64,000 bases of DNA from Sclerotiophoma versabilis (GCA_012274445.1 JAAROD010000095.1:1302001-1366000), one strand, 5' to 3'; numbered from the stretch's first letter, positions 20,100-33,993 are shown. The notes: a model not told the origin generated them from the letters alone. Translations and numbers: made by a program.

Positions 20100-23000
20100 A
20101 GCTATACTAGCTAGTGCCTACTAGCTGCGCTCTAGAAATAACTAGCCTAATTAGTATATTTAGCTTACCTAGCACGCTAAGCTACGTAATATGTAGAATC
20201 TTATTAACCTAAACACCTCTAATACGCTAGGTATGCATAAAGAAGCCTCTAAGCTGCCTACTATTAGCTTAATTACAGAGCTAGAAGCTGCTAGGCATCT
20301 ATTAACTAGCTTAACCTATAACAACTACCTATATACAAGAGCTACTTATAGCTAGTCTACCTAACCTACTAAAGCGCAATTAAGCCCTAAGGTATATAAC
20401 TATAAGCTTATAAAATATAAAATATGAATAAGCAAGTAGGCTGCTAAGGCAGAGCATCTTTAGAAACTATAGAACTAGGTTAATACTATAGTAGCTCTAT
20501 TAATTATCTTACTAGTAATAGTACAGCTTATTACTAATAATAAGACTATACTATAATTACTTATATAAGTACTACGCTAGAAGCTTACTCCTACTATACT
20601 AAGTACTAAGAACTAAGTTAGAGCAGAGTATAAAGCCTACCTTAGAGTAGCTAGGTAAGAATAAGCTACTCTATAAGACTAGTACTAGAAGTAGTTATAC
20701 CTATATATAAGAGCTAAGTCTTATAAGCTTATAGAAGTTAATAGAGAGCTTACTATTTAAGATTTTCTTAATGCGTTAGGGTATAGGATTACTCTAGAAT
20801 AGGCTTGTACTATATACTAAAGGATTATCTAGGATACTATCCTAGGGCTTAAAACGCTTAATTTAGACTAAGTAAGTAGGGTCTTTAGTAGCTTAATACA
20901 TAAATATATAATTAGGTTAAGTAAAGATAACCTAAAGGTATTTACAACCTTTAGTAATTAATTAGACACCTAAGGAGCTCCTGCAGGGAAGCCTAATAGC
21001 TTAAGTTTAAAATAAACAGGCTATAATTGCCTCTGCAAGACTAAGAGTTATACCTACCTATAGAAACCAACATAGTACTAAGTACTTAAGACTATAGTAA
21101 TAGGCTTATCTTTACCTCTATATAGACTAGGAGACTAAGCTTATTAGTAAATACTCTAGAAGCTTAATTATAGAGAGTTTAAAGACCTTAAGAAGGAAAT
21201 TAAGCAACTTAGCTGGTACTTAAAAACTTACTACTTAATCTAGGCCTTAGGAGGTCCCTAACTAGTAGCTAGGATACTATAAGTTAAGTTTCTAGGCAAT
21301 ATATAAGCAGCTCTAATTAACCTAAGAATAATAAGTACTCTTAGTAATACCTAGCTAATAAGAAAGACTCTAAAAGTATATAACCTTATAGATTTTAATA
21401 CTTATCTACTCTTTAAAAGTATAATTCTAGATAATAGAGCTGCTACGCACCTAGTTAACAGCACTAAGCGCCTTGTACCTAGGTCTTTCTGCCTATCTAA
21501 TTCTAGCAACACTATAGAAGTAGGCACCTAAGCGTTTTCTATAGTAGGCTAAGGAGCTTATTTACTAAAAAACACTCTTTATAGAAAGCGCAGCCTATAT
21601 ACTAAGAACCTACTTCTTTAGAATATTATTATAGTTAAAGGTTTCTATATTAATATTATCTTAAAAGCTTAATTATAAGAAAAGGGGGTATAGTACCTAG
21701 GGCTTAACAGTACTCTGTAGGTAGAATATATTAAAAACCTTAATATAAGTATTATATATGCTACCCTGCAGTATACTTATAACCTTACCTTTCTTAAATA
21801 TAAACCTCTTTCTTACTATTCTATAAGCCTTCTAAATACAGTAATCATAAAACAATTATATAACTTCTATCCCTACAGCTTAAGCAAGCGCCTCTAGCAT
21901 ACTAGAGCTAGCTACCTTAGCGTAGAAGCTCTATAAGCACTTATAAAGCGCGTGCGTAGTATATATATAGCTAGAGTACTCTAGAAGAATTATAAGAGTT
22001 ATATAATAAACTACGCTAAGCAGGTAGTATTATAAAGAAAGTATAAGAAACTAGCTTACCCCTTGTAGTAAATTAGCTAGAACCTATTTAATATACCCCT
22101 AGGCTGTAAAGGTATGTTATAAATACTTTTAATTAAGAAGTACTATAGTAGGAAGCTCTTTATATACCCGCTATAGAGAAAGACTTAAATTAAAATCCTC
22201 TAAGTCCTTACTAATTTTTTAAGCTAGGTAGCTACTTAGTATAAGCTTAAAATCTGCAAGATTAGCTAAGACAATAACATAGCTATACTACTATAGCAAG
22301 AGAGCTCCGTATATAAGCACTAGGCGCTTAATATAGAAATTAATATTAAGTATATACCTTTCTATATATATAAGCTAAATAGTATAGTAGAGAGAAGTAG
22401 ATAGAAGATAATTACTAAGTCAATAAAAATAAAGAGTAGCGCAAACCTACCTAAGAAGCTCTAGCTAGAGGTTATTATAGCTACTATATAGCTCTATAAT
22501 ATAAGTTCTATATACTTAAATAAGCTATATAGCCTAAATAAAAAGCTTAATTAGTAGTTTATACAGTACTTTTAATAGTACTAACCTAAGCAGGTAAGAG
22601 CACTTACAGCTAATCTAAGACCTAATTAGAGTAGGATATATGCGTATAGCTGCTAAGCATATCTCTTAAATAGAGAATAAGCAGCTAGCTGTAACAGGAG
22701 AAGCTTTGAAGTTACTCTAAGAGGTTATATTAGTTACCTTATTAGTTATTAAGCTTCTAATATATACTATATATAGGTACTCTAACTTAACTAGGTAATT
22801 ATAACACGTAATATAACCTTTAATAAGAAGCTCTTTTATAACTAGGTTAATAAGTTAACTATACTTCTAGTTATAGAAGTAGTAGAGGTTATAGAAGTTC
22901 TCTATAAGCCTAGTAAGATAGTAGATATAGAAGAAGTAATTAAGCTCTCTATTACTAAGAAAGAAAATCTATTACTTAAATTACTTTCTGTGTAATAGCT

Positions 23001-25210
23001 TAGAGGTAAGCTCTTAGAAGAAGCTTAATTAGTAAAAGGCTAGTCTAGTAATAAGTAAGCTTCTAAGGTAGAGACTACGTAATTAGTTAGCTTAGCTAGT
23101 AAACTAATAGAGATCTGCATAGGGCGCTAAGAACTAGGCCTTCTCTCTTCTAACCTAATACTAGAACCTAAGTAGCTAGTAGCAGGCAAAGAAGCTTCTA
23201 TAGAAGAGTACCTATTTAGAAGCTTATAGAAAGTATACTCTACTATTAAAGAAGAGAGCTTACTAGTAGGTAATAAGAATTATAATAATCTACTAATAAG
23301 AAGACCTAACTCTCTAATTATTCTTATACCTTCTTAGAGATTAATAAGAGTAGGTAAACTAACTATAAGCTATACTAATTAGCGTAGAACTATTAGCCTA
23401 CTAATATAATTAAGCTGCAGGCTATATAACTAAGAGTATAATAAGCTTAGAGAAGATAATAGAGTAGGTATATATACTATAATAAGCTTAATAGAGTAAG
23501 ATAGTTACTTTTAGCTACTTAGAAGCTTATTTAATTATATAAATAACTATAGAAACTAGAGAAGAGACCTTATTATAATCTATATAGTTATTATAGCCTT
23601 AGTAATAAGGTTAGAGAAACTATTAGCTAAAAATAAGTAGTAGGTACACTATAACCAGCTTCTTCTAGTTCCTAATATATAGAAAGAGCTTACTAATTAC
23701 CCTCTAGGTGCTCTATTCTGCTAGGCCTGTATAAAAGAGATTGCAACGCTTACTAAGAAAAATACCTAGAAAGAAATAGACAAAACAAGCTTCTAGGCTA
23801 GAGCCCTACTGCTTAAATAGGTATTTACTTATAAGCTTAATTAAGACAGCTACTTTATAAAATATAAAGCTAAGATATATATGTACAGAGATCTCTAGGT
23901 AAAGAATTTAATTAAGTTAACCTATACTATAATACTTACTATAAGGTCCTTCTATACTATAGTTACTATAGCAGCTTAGTTTAATTTAGAGCTACTATAG
24001 TATAATATAAGTAGCGCATTTCTTAATATAAGCTACTAAGACTAGCTGCTAGTACTATGCAAGCTGCCTAACAGATTTAAGAAGCCTAAGTAGGTAGTAC
24101 TACTACTACAGGCTCTATACAGTCTCTAGGACTACTCTATTCTATAGTATAAGAAGCTGTCTAGCACTCTCTAGAAGCTTAGTTTAACAGCGTTAAAAGA
24201 AGAGCTATGCTTATTCTTTAATAATAAGCAAAAAATTATCTTACTCTTCTATATTAACAATATCCTTCTTACCTATTATAAGGATAATTAAGTAACTACA
24301 GAGTAGTTAATAAGCTTATTAATAGCTAAATATTAGATTATAGATTATAAAGCTGCTAAATGGTTCTTAGAAGTTTGTATTATATAAGATTAAGTAGCTT
24401 AAGTAATAACACTTACTTATAACTTCTATATTAAGAAGCTTACTACTAAGTTTAAGGTTTTAGAGAAGAGGTTACTTCTAAGCATCCCCTTCTCTATAAT
24501 TAAGCTTTAGAAGCATACAGAAGAAGCTTTAAAGTAAGAAATTAAGGCTTATTAGAAGCAGGTAGAGTTAATATTATATACTATAATTATAATACAGCTA
24601 GACGTTGCGTATGCAGCTTCTTAGCTGTCTTACTATCTTATAAATTCTAGAGCTGCTTACTTCTAAGTAGCTACTTAAGTTATTAGCTACCTATATAGAA
24701 CTAAGTACCTAGGTATATAGTATAGAGCTTATTTAGGCAGCTAGCTTCTTATATACAGAGACGCTTTATTTACTAATAATAGTAAATTATATTAATTATC
24801 TTAGAGGTATATTATATAGCTCTTTAGCAGCCTAATTATATAAAAGGCAGCTAGGCAGTCTATAGTAACTACCTTAATAACTAAAGCTAAACTACTAGCT
24901 CTTAAGTATATAGCTAAGGAGAGTACTGCTCTAAAGTAATTTCTCTATAAGCTCTGCCTTAACCTAGAAGTTACTTAGAAGATATTCTATAATAATTAGT
25001 AAACTATATAGTTAGTAGTAGAAGAGAGTAAGCAGCTTACTACTTAGCTGCGCTATATAGATATACAGAATATATAGCTTAAATAAAAGTACGTAAAAGG
25101 TACCTTTATAGTAACTTATATAAAAATAAGTAAAATACCTACTAATAGGTTAATAAAAGCGCTTTCTAGGTAGGCTTATAAGCGCTTTTTAACCTACCTA
25201 AACCTTTATA
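20100..25210 (+). pseudogene. Copia-1a gag-pol polyprotein, RIP-broken
   Basis: The main plus-strand reading, ignoring stops, shows the domains in order. A gag-like part lies at about 20190-21400. An aspartic protease block lies near 21420, with DNRAATHLVNS where D-S/T-G is expected. Integrase is at about 21900-22620. RT spans about 23750-24480, with VFTYKLNQDSYFIKYKAKI, then FNLELLQYNISSAFLN, and FYINNILLTY (from FYVDDILLTY) near 24250. RNase H covers about 24600-25120, with the adjacent block DALFTNNSKLY near 24760. Between integrase and RT (22620-23750) the reading is low complexity. The polyprotein is dead, but the copia assignment is unambiguous. Confidence 0.85.
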
Positions 25211-25249
25211 ATATAAATAGTAAGGTATAATAGGTTATAGAGTTATAAA

Positions 25250-26810
25250 AAGAGTAGTTTAAAGAAAGAGTAAATAATTAATTTAACTACTAGAGAGAAT
25301 AACTCTCTTCTCTTAGGTGCCTGCTACTAAACTCCTAAATCTAGAGCTTCTCTCTTAGTCTTTATTAAAACTATAACTCTCTACTAGAAGCTTCTTTATT
25401 ATATACTAAGTAATATATAGGTCTATAGACTTCTATAAGATTATTAGTACTAAACTATATTATAAAGAAAGAATAGTAACCTATAAAAGTAGTTATACCT
25501 CTAGACACTAGCAGCTTATTAGTAAGAGTAATACTAACTATCTTAAGAGGGCTAGAGCTATAAGAGCTGTTAGTTTATATACTATAAGCTTAAGAAGCTC
25601 TAGAACCTATATAAAGTAACAGGAATACTCTAAAGAGTACTAGAAGCAGTAGCAGGCATAAGGGCTAGCGTTAGCTACGTTATAGCACTGCACAGCTAAG
25701 CTGTTAACTAGCAGAGTATGCACACAGCCTAAGCAGGGCACAGTTCTACGCTTACTCTGCGCAGTGCCTATAACAGGTATAATAGTAGTAGTAGTAGTAG
25801 TAGTAGAGGTAGAAGCTAGCAGAAGCAGAGGTAGAGGCAGCAGCAGCAGCAGAGGAGGCAGCTAGAGGGGGGGCAGCAGTAACAGGTAAGAGAGGAAAAA
25901 GCTAGAGTCTCTAATAGAGCCTAGAGGCCTAGTAGAAGAAGCTTAAATAGCTAAAGCTAAACTACTAACACCTAAAGGTAAGACTAAGTAGTAGAGGCAG
26001 GTAGTAGGCGTGTAAGGCGTAAGGAGCAGAGCACAGGCAGTAGTAGTATAGTTAGTAGCAGTAGTAGCAGCACAGTAGTACTTAGTATTAGTAGTAGTAG
26101 CAGCAGCAGTGCGCGCAAGGCACTTAGACTTAGGTTCTTTCTATCTAAAGTTAGCTAAATAGTTAAAAAGAGCCTAGGAAAGCTGTATAAGAAGCTTAAT
26201 TAGAAGCTATCTAAGCTAGTAAAAAAAGAGTAGCTACTTCTTAGCTATAACTTAAGCTTAAATAATAAGTTATAAGTAACTTAAGAAGTATAAAAAGCTT
26301 AAGAAGCTTATAGTAAGCAGCTAAATAGGCAGGAAAAGCTTAAATTAAGAGTAAAATAAGAAAGTACTTATAGCTATAGTAATAGACTTAGAAATAGTTA
26401 AAATTAGTAAGAGGGGCTAATAATATAATAATTAGCCCTAGTAAAGGTAAAGTAAGCTACTTACTCTGCACCTATACTGCTTATTACTATAAGACATTAT
26501 ATAAAAACTCTAACTATAAATAAACTAGATAATAGAGAAGTTAAAATTAAGTAGACAGTACGTAGTTAAGCTGTATATTTTAAGTTAAGTATCTAGTAAT
26601 ACACAGAGCTGCTTAATATTATAAGGTTAAAGCAGAAGCATAAACTAATATAAAAAGTTTACGCTAGTAAAACAAGCTTCTCTAATAATAATTAGAAGCT
26701 TAAAACAGTGCCTTATATAGAAAGTATAATAATTACTACTAAATAAAGTAATAAGCTATATAGTAGTTTATTAGACACTTCTTTATTTATAGAAGACTGT
26801 CTAGAGAGTA
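25250..26810 (-). pseudogene. Copia-1a 3' region with microsatellites and an antisense cysteine cluster
   Basis: The 1.5 kb between pol and the 3' LTR holds GTA/GCA runs (25783-25860, 26070-26115) and a G-run near 25867. On the minus strand, near 25735-25650, the reading is PCLGCVHTLLVNSL...QCYNVANASPYACYC, that is C-x2-C, 12 residues, C, then a degraded C-x2-C-like end. It lies antisense to the element, the same relative position as the Zn2Cys6-like frame in A1. A TAG follows shortly after. Whether it ever was a gene is uncertain; the mirrored stretch in Copia-1b is at 56240-56700. Confidence 0.35.
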
Positions 26811-27102
26811 TATTATATAAGTAAGCTACTAGCTTACTACTAGGCTAAGTAAGGCGTTATTATATTAGAGCTAGGTATTACCTAAAGTATAAGCCTGTGC
26901 ACCTAAGCTTATAGCTAACTCTTAAGAAGCTTAGTAGTTAAGCTAACTATAGTTAAGCAAACCTACTACTACCTATAAGCTTAATTCTAGAGTTATATAA
27001 CTAATAATATTTCCTTTGTATATAAACAGTTATTACGTCTAGATAGATAGGCACTAATTAATTATTTAATTACCTAAGTATTATACTGCAAGCTTATTAA
27101 CA
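26811..27102 (+). repeat. 3' LTR of Copia-1a
   Basis: Its 292 bases match the 5' LTR with only scattered transitions (for example TATTATATAAG against TATTGCATAAG at the start). The purine-rich AGAAGACTGTCTAGAGAGTA directly before it is the probable polypurine tract. Confidence 0.9.
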
Positions 27103-27553
27103 AGTAGCTAACTACAGCTCTTACCTATAAGCTAGGAGTAGAGCTAGAAAGAATCTTCTTTTATATAGTTACGTAATATACTTATTAATAAGTATAATAC
27201 ACATAACTTACTTATTAATAAGTATTATATATTACTGCTTATTAATAAGTAATACTATATATTTTATTAGACTAACTCTAGTTACTTATTAATAAGTATT
27301 ATCTCTTAGTAAGTATATAGTTAGTAGGAATATAACTCTTATAGTTTATATTTAACCTTATTAATTAAGTTTATTTTTAGAATCTTAACCTAACTCTAAA
27401 GCTAGATAGTCTACTCTATACTAGTTATTATTAAACTCTATTATTATAGTATTTTACTAGGCTATAACCTAATTTAATCTACTGCTTACTATTTATACCT
27501 AAGAACTAATAGAACTAGTGCTTATAGTCTTTAACTAAAGTATAACTTTAATA
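27103..27553 (+). repeat. Remainder of the 5' LTR of A2
   Basis: It continues the LTR interrupted at 19648. The four inverted repeats are visible as TACTTATTAATAAGTA-type boxes between about 27178 and 27300. Together with 19606-19648 it gives about 489 bases, matching the 490-base 3' LTR. Confidence 0.9.
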
Positions 27554-27574
27554 TTTTAAACACCCCTAATATAA

Positions 27575-28965
27575 GCAACATGTTAGAAGATTATGCTACT
27601 TCTAGTAACTCTACTAACATACGCAGTTTAGCTAGCCTTAAGGTTGCTAAACCTAACCTCTATAATAGAAACTATTCTAAGCTTAAGAATTAGCTTCTTT
27701 AGTTTAATCTATTCTTTACCTTTTAAGGCGCATCTATTAAGAAAGAAAATAAGGTTAAGCTAGCTGCATTATATATATGCAGTAAGGCCTTTAAATAGAT
27801 CTAACTCTTTATTTACAATAGAATAAGTAAGACTACCTTCTTTAAGGATAATATATAGCTTAATAACTTTATAGAATTTAAAACTAAAATCTAATAGATC
27901 TTTAGAGTTATTAATAAACCTATTATAGCTAGGCGTAATATCTAGACTATTTAGTAAACTATATTAGTTGCAGACTATACTACTAATTTCTAAGCTATTA
28001 CTTATAACACTAACTAGAATAACACTATATTAATAACTATATTTAGGTAGAGTCTAAAGCCTAAAGTTAAAGAAGAACTTATACGTACTAGCACAGTAAT
28101 TAGAAGCCTTAAAGACTTAGAAAATAAAGCTATTAATATTAATACTTATCTCTATAAGCTTTACTTAGAGTTAGAAAAGAATTTATTAGTATAAGTTATA
28201 AGTAATATAAATAACTGCTTATAACTATAAAACTAGTAGTATAATAATAACCTATATTAAGAAAACTAAAGAGGACGTAACTACTATTAGTCTAATACTA
28301 GTTAACACATCTATAATAATATATAGAGTAGATACTTTAGACTAGAAGCTAAAGACCTCTTAAACCTTAATAAGAGACTACTACTAGAATAATAGAATAA
28401 GAAAAAGAGTAGTTATAATAAGAACAAGTCTAGTATAACTTATTATAGCTATAGTAAGTAGAGCTACTACGCTAAGAATTATTAATTAAAGAATAAGGTA
28501 GTTTAATAACTAAATATACTTACCTACAGAGATATAGATACTAGTAATAAATAAGAGATTCTTACTAATAATATAGAACGTCTTATAGAAGACCTTAAGA
28601 CTAAATCTAATAATAATTATATTATACTATCTAATAAGAATATATAAAGTGTCTAAAGCTAAGTACCTATACTATACTAGACGTTAGATAAGTAGTAGAA
28701 GTATCTACAGAACCTAATAGGATAACTATTAGAATAGATAAGATAAGTATATAAATAAGAACTAAAAGTGCGTAGGCATAAGCAGCCTATAATATTCTAA
28801 TAACTATATAATACTACTAGATAAAAAGTAGATAGAGGTATTACCTACGCCTCTAATACTAAAGAAAGTTAGTATAATATAGATATGCGCGAATTGAAAA
28901 AGCGTACTAAAGTAGAATTAGCATGTTAAGAATTCTAAGATAATAATAATGCCTTTTAAGTAAAC
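27575..28965 (+). pseudogene. A2 gag, RIP-broken
   Basis: It is colinear with the A1 gag; for example, the zinc-knuckle region near 28440-28480 reads YYSYSKQSYYAKNY, where A1 has CYGCGKQGHYAKDC. The acidic C-terminal region and the block ending AGAATTCTAAGATAATAATAA (28935-28950) match A1 up to about 2450, after which A1 diverges into the displaced integrase core. No frame remains open. Confidence 0.8.
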
Positions 28966-31900
28966 TGTAAACAGATTACTAAAAGTATTAATAAGAGACT
29001 ATAATAAATAGCACTCTAGACTTATATAGGTTAATAATAGGTTAATAACCTTAATAAGTTCTAATAAGATTAGTAAAAATATAAGTTTAATAAGCTTAGT
29101 GCTAGTAACTACGCTATATAATAGAAACTTAAATAATAAATAAAAAATAACTAGAGTAGGAATAAGCCTAACTTTAACAGAAAACTAGTATTATATCTAA
29201 ACCTATAACTAGACTATACCTTAGACTACTAGAATCTAAATTATAGAAATCTATTATAGATAGCATGTGTGTATAATACCTATTATATATATAAATTAGT
29301 AAAGCTAGAAAGAGAATAGTTTCTAACTCCTAGTACTATATATAGAAAACGCTAGTATAATTATAAGAATAATATATATAAGATATACTTCTAGAATTAT
29401 TATAGTAAGCTATACTTTCTAGGTATAGATAACTATAAGAAAATTATATATATATAATTAGTTATTAATAGCTCCTGCTATAATTTATATTAGTAGTATT
29501 ACCTTAACCTAAACTATAAGCTATATAAAGGTAGTAAGATTATCTATAGATTTAGTAATAAGAAGACCTTTTTAAGTAAGTGCTAAAAGAGTACTCTGCT
29601 AAGTAATCTCTTAATACTATTAGAGACAGCTTACTTATTAGACTACCTATTAAGTTAAATAGAGTAGTATTATTAGTACTCTTAGACTTAAAAGTATAGG
29701 TAAACTATATATTCTAGATAGTAATATACTAAGCAGGTCTTATACTATATATAAAGAAACATGCCTACATACTCTAAGTAGCTAATAGAGAATTAATACT
29801 AGAAGAGCTATATATTATATATAAAGTAATAGCAGCCTCTTTAGAGATATAAAGGCACTATAAGAAATTAACTCTAGATATCTTTATAAAGGCTACATAT
29901 AATATTATACTAGAACTTCTCTAGTTATAAAAGTATAATCTAAAAATAGACTAGATATAGGAAAGACCTTTATTAAGATAATATAAATATAGTACTAATA
30001 TATTAAAGCCTACGCAGCACACGCTATAACTAGTAGATAAGAAGAAGATTAATAATGTCTCTTTAATATATAAGATATACTAAGATAGAGTAGTTAACTA
30101 TATAAATAAAAAAAGCTCTTTTCTAATAGTGAAGAAGAATAAGAGTATACCTTTTAGTATACTAGATATATATAGATAGTATACCTAGATATTTAAAAAA
30201 GAGTTATCTATAAAAGTGCTACCTAAGTATTAACCTTAGGATTATAAGATTAAACTTAAAGAAGAGAAAGAACTACTCTTTAGGCCTATATACTAATTAT
30301 TTAAAAAAGAGCTTAAGATACTATATAAGTATATTAAGAAGAATATTAAAAAGAAATTTATTAGGAAATCTAAATTCCTAGCAGGATTCTCTATTCTATT
30401 TATACTAAAAAAAGATAGTAAGTTAAGACTTTACGTTAACTACTAGAAGTTAAATAATATTACTATTAAGAATTATTACCTACTACCTAATATATCTAAG
30501 TTATAGAACTAGCTATTAGAAGTAAAGTTCTTTACTATACTTAACTTATATAGAGTATATAACCTTATATACATAAAGAAAGGTAAAGAATAGAAGATAG
30601 TATTTAGAACCTATTATAGTTATTATAAGTATATAGTTATACTATTTAGGCTAACTAATACACTAGTAGTATATTAGGTATTAATTAATAACGTGCTGCA
30701 AGCACACCTAGACATTATAGTAGTAGTATACCTTAATAATATCCTAGTATACAGTAAGATACTAGAAGAATATAGAGTTTATATATAATAAGTATTAGAA
30801 TACTTAGTAATAGCAGACCTTAGGCTAAAGCTAGAGAAGTATAAATAGTATAAGAAAGAAGTAGAGTTTCTTAGCTATATTATAGAAAGATATAGAGTTA
30901 AGATAAGTAAAAAGAAAATCTAGGTTGTAAAGAATTAGCTAACACCTACTATAGTTAAAAGAATCTAAGAATTTCTTAAGTTTATTAACTTTAATTAATA
31001 TTTTATTAAGAATTACTCTATAAAGGCCTTACTACTTATAAGACTTACGTAGAAGAATATACTCTTTAAGTAGGAATAAGTATAGAAAAATACTTTCTAA
31101 TTACTTAAGTAAGTATATATAGAGCCCCCTATACTAATTATATTTAAAAGTAGTAAACCTGCACGCCTTAAGATAGACGCCTTAGGTTTAGTATTAGAAG
31201 TATATATTACTTAAGAATAAGATAGTTAATAGTACCTAATTACCTACTACTTAAGGAAATTTATAGTACTAAAAGAATATTATAATATATATTATACAAA
31301 GCTTATAGCTATTATTAATATATTATAATACTAGAAAGTATATATAGAAAGTTACATAGAACTTACAATCTATATAGATTATAAGAACTTAGTATATTTT
31401 ACTACTACTAAGGTTCTAAACTAATAATAAGTATAATAGTTAGAAATACTTAGTTAGTATAAGTTTAAGATCCTATATATACTAGGGAAAGAAAACAGCA
31501 GAGTAGATATACTTAGCTAATACTATAATCTTACAGGTAAAAAGATAATTAATAAGTTTACTATTCTTAAAGTTAATAAGGATAGGTTATTAGGACTAAT
31601 ATAGTAGCTTAACCTAGTAATATAAGTTTAGCAGAAATAATACATTCTAGAGTAGGTACTAGAGGAACTTTAGGAGGAAGTTATCTTATAATATTATAAT
31701 AATACACTATATAGACACTCTAGTATTACTAGTACTATAGAACTTATTAAGTAATACTATAAGTTTACTAATATAAAGAATAAGGTTACTAAGTTTATTA
31801 GAAACTATATATAGTGCTAATAGAATAAGTATAGCATATATGCTAAGTATAGAAAAGTATAAGTAATAGAGCTACTAACAGTACTATAGACAAATATTAT

Positions 31901-32940
31901 AATAGATTTTAATACGCAGCTACTACTCTCTAAGAACTCTATTATAGGATATACCTATAACTTAATCTTTATTATAGTAGACTAATTTACTAAGTATACT
32001 AAAATAATACTATTTAGACATAGCTATACTACATAGCAGCTAGCTATAGTATTTATTAATTAGATTACTTATAACTATAGAATACCTAAATTAATTATTA
32101 GTAATAGAGATAAGCTTTTTATATTAAACTATTAGACTATAATACTTACTATATTAGGTACTAAGAAGAAGCTATCTATAGCCTATTATCTGCAGACAGA
32201 TAGATAGATAGAAAGAATAAATTAGACTATAGAAATATACCTTTAAATCTATAGTAACTAGAAATAAGATAATAAGGTCTTACTATTATCTATAGTATAA
32301 ATTATATATAAAACCAAGTTATTAGAAGTAATAGGTATAACACTATTCTTTATAAACTATAGAAGACACCTAAATCTCTTTACTTAATTTCTTAATTTCT
32401 CTATCTAGATAGAATTATTAATAGCTTTAGTAGTTAGACTAAAGAAAGTATACTAGGAATTATTTAAAAATATTATATAAGCTTAGAAATAAGCTATATT
32501 ATATATTAACTAGAAATAAAAAATAGTACCTTAGCTAAAAGAAAAGAATAAAGTCTACCTTCTTATAAAAAATCTTAGAATATAGAAAGTAATAAAAAAA
32601 CTAGATAAGGTTAAGATTAGACTATTTTTTATTTCTAAATAAGTTAGTATAGTTAACTATTAGCTTAAGCTACCTAAGAATATAAAGATTTATCTAGTGT
32701 TCTATATCTTACTATTAGAACCTACTAACCTAAGTATACTAATCTAGAAAGACTTCTACTACTAAGCTAATAGTAATAATAAATAAGAAGTTAAAAAAAT
32801 AATAATATATTAAAGAACTAAGAAGAGTATTTAATACCTAGTTAAGTAGTTAGGTTACCTAGAATTAGAAAATATATAGAAACCTCTAATATACCTTATA
32901 AACTACTACTAATTAGTATAGAGGTATTATAGTTTATAAT
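28966..32940 (+). pseudogene. A2 pol: protease, RT, RNase H, integrase, chromodomain, RIP-broken
   Basis: 28966-29990 is the protease/linker part absent from A1. From about 29994 the sequence follows the A1 RT (YLNNILVYS, from YLDDILVYS, near 30725). 31175-31880 holds RNase H and the integrase N-terminus, both missing in A1. 31900-32230 is the integrase core that A1 has moved next to gag. 32240-32940 is the integrase C-terminus with a chromodomain (around 32775-32890). The order is the normal Ty3/gypsy one. The many stops are consistent with C-to-T and G-to-A changes. Confidence 0.85.
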
Positions 32941-32944
32941 AGAC

Positions 32945-33498
32945 TTCTTAATAAGCCTAAGAGTAGTCTAGGTTACAGGTAAGGTATATATGCCTATTAA
33001 TGCTGCTAGATAATCTATATTCTTAGTAAGATCTAGTTCTTCTAACTTAGCTATTTTATTTACTATACACAGCGCCTTTTACTACACGTAATTCTTAGCT
33101 TATTTTAGAATCTTTTTATTCTATTATAACTATATAATAAAAGTTACTAATAAAGTCTTATCTTCTTCTACCTTCTTTTTATACTCTTTATAAGTATAAT
33201 CTAGTAACTTCTAAAATATATTAATATAAGGCTTTCTAGCCTTAGTATACTTAGTATATTTTAAATACTTTATAGTATTTAGTATAATATAGTACTAATA
33301 GCCTTTAAAGAAATAATAGTTATAGAGGACTTTAGTAGAAGTATTAGCTTAATAAATTTCTAGACTAAGTTAAAGGTTATAGATATAAAAAGATATCTTA
33401 ATATACTAGTTACTAGATATAGAGATAAGCTTAGTTTTATATAAGCCTAGATTCTAGTTATATAGTTTAGAAACAAATCTAAAGAAGAAGAAGAATAG
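32945..33498 (-). pseudogene. A2 counterpart of the A1 antisense Zn2Cys6-like frame
   Basis: It aligns with 4740-5279 of A1 over its whole length, including the polypurine tract at the end. The ATG of the antisense frame (CAT at 5175-5177) is TAT here (near 33396), and several cysteine codons are changed, so the frame is destroyed. Its presence shows that the antisense region was already part of the family before A1 was rearranged. Confidence 0.7.
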
Positions 33499-33988
33499 TG
33501 TTATAATCCTGTGTAGATAAAGCAGCACAGTAATTAAGTAGCTAACTATAGCTCTTACCTATAAGCTAGGAGCAGAGCTAGAAAGAATCTTTCTTTATAT
33601 AGTTACGTAATATACTTATTAATAAGTATAATATACGTAACTTACTTATTAATAAGTATTATATATTACTGCTTATTAATAAGTAATACTATATATTTTA
33701 TTAGACTAACTCTAGTTACTTATTAATAAGTATTATCTCTTAGTAAGTATATAGTTAGTAGGAATATAACTCTTATAGTTTATATTTAACCTTATTAATT
33801 AAGTTTATCTTTAGAATCTTAACTCTAACTCTTAAGCTAGATAGTCTACTCTATACTACTTATTATTAAACTCTATTATTACAGTGTTTTACTAGATAAT
33901 AACCTAACCTAATCTACTGCTTACTGTTTATACCTAAGAACTAATAGAACTAGTGCTTACAGTCTTTAACTAAAGTATAACTTTAATA
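33499..33988 (+). repeat. 3' LTR of A2
   Basis: It has 490 bases, starts TGTTATAATCC, ends ACTTTAATA, and is followed by the target duplication ATAAC. Inverted-repeat boxes lie between about 33612 and 33733. Confidence 0.92.
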
Positions 33989-33993
33989 ATAAC

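Larger units (their letters stand above)
19649..27102 (+). mobile_element. Copia-1a, full-length Ty1/copia element, RIPed
   Basis: It is 7454 bases long with 292-base LTRs at 19649-19940 and 26811-27102, and the target duplication AGTAG (19644-19648 and 27103-27107) is perfect. It is inserted 43 bases into the 5' LTR of A2. Gag, protease, integrase, RT and RNase H signatures follow in the copia order on the plus strand. An inverted, equally long copy lies at 55035-62488. Confidence 0.93.
19606..33988 (+). mobile_element. Full-length RIPed A-family gypsy element A2, carrying Copia-1a in its 5' LTR
   Basis: Its LTR start is at 19606 (TATTATAATCC) and its 3' LTR ends at 33988 (ACTTTAATA), with a perfect ATAAC target duplication (19601-19605 and 33989-33993). 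The 5' LTR is split after 43 bases by Copia-1a and resumes at 27103, ending at 27553. Internal sequence (27554-33498) is colinear with gag, protease, RT, RNase H, integrase, chromodomain and the antisense-frame region, so it shows the ancestral order from which A1 deviates. RIP is strong, but GCA/TGC sites are partly retained, so it is less decayed than elements B and D. Confidence 0.92.
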
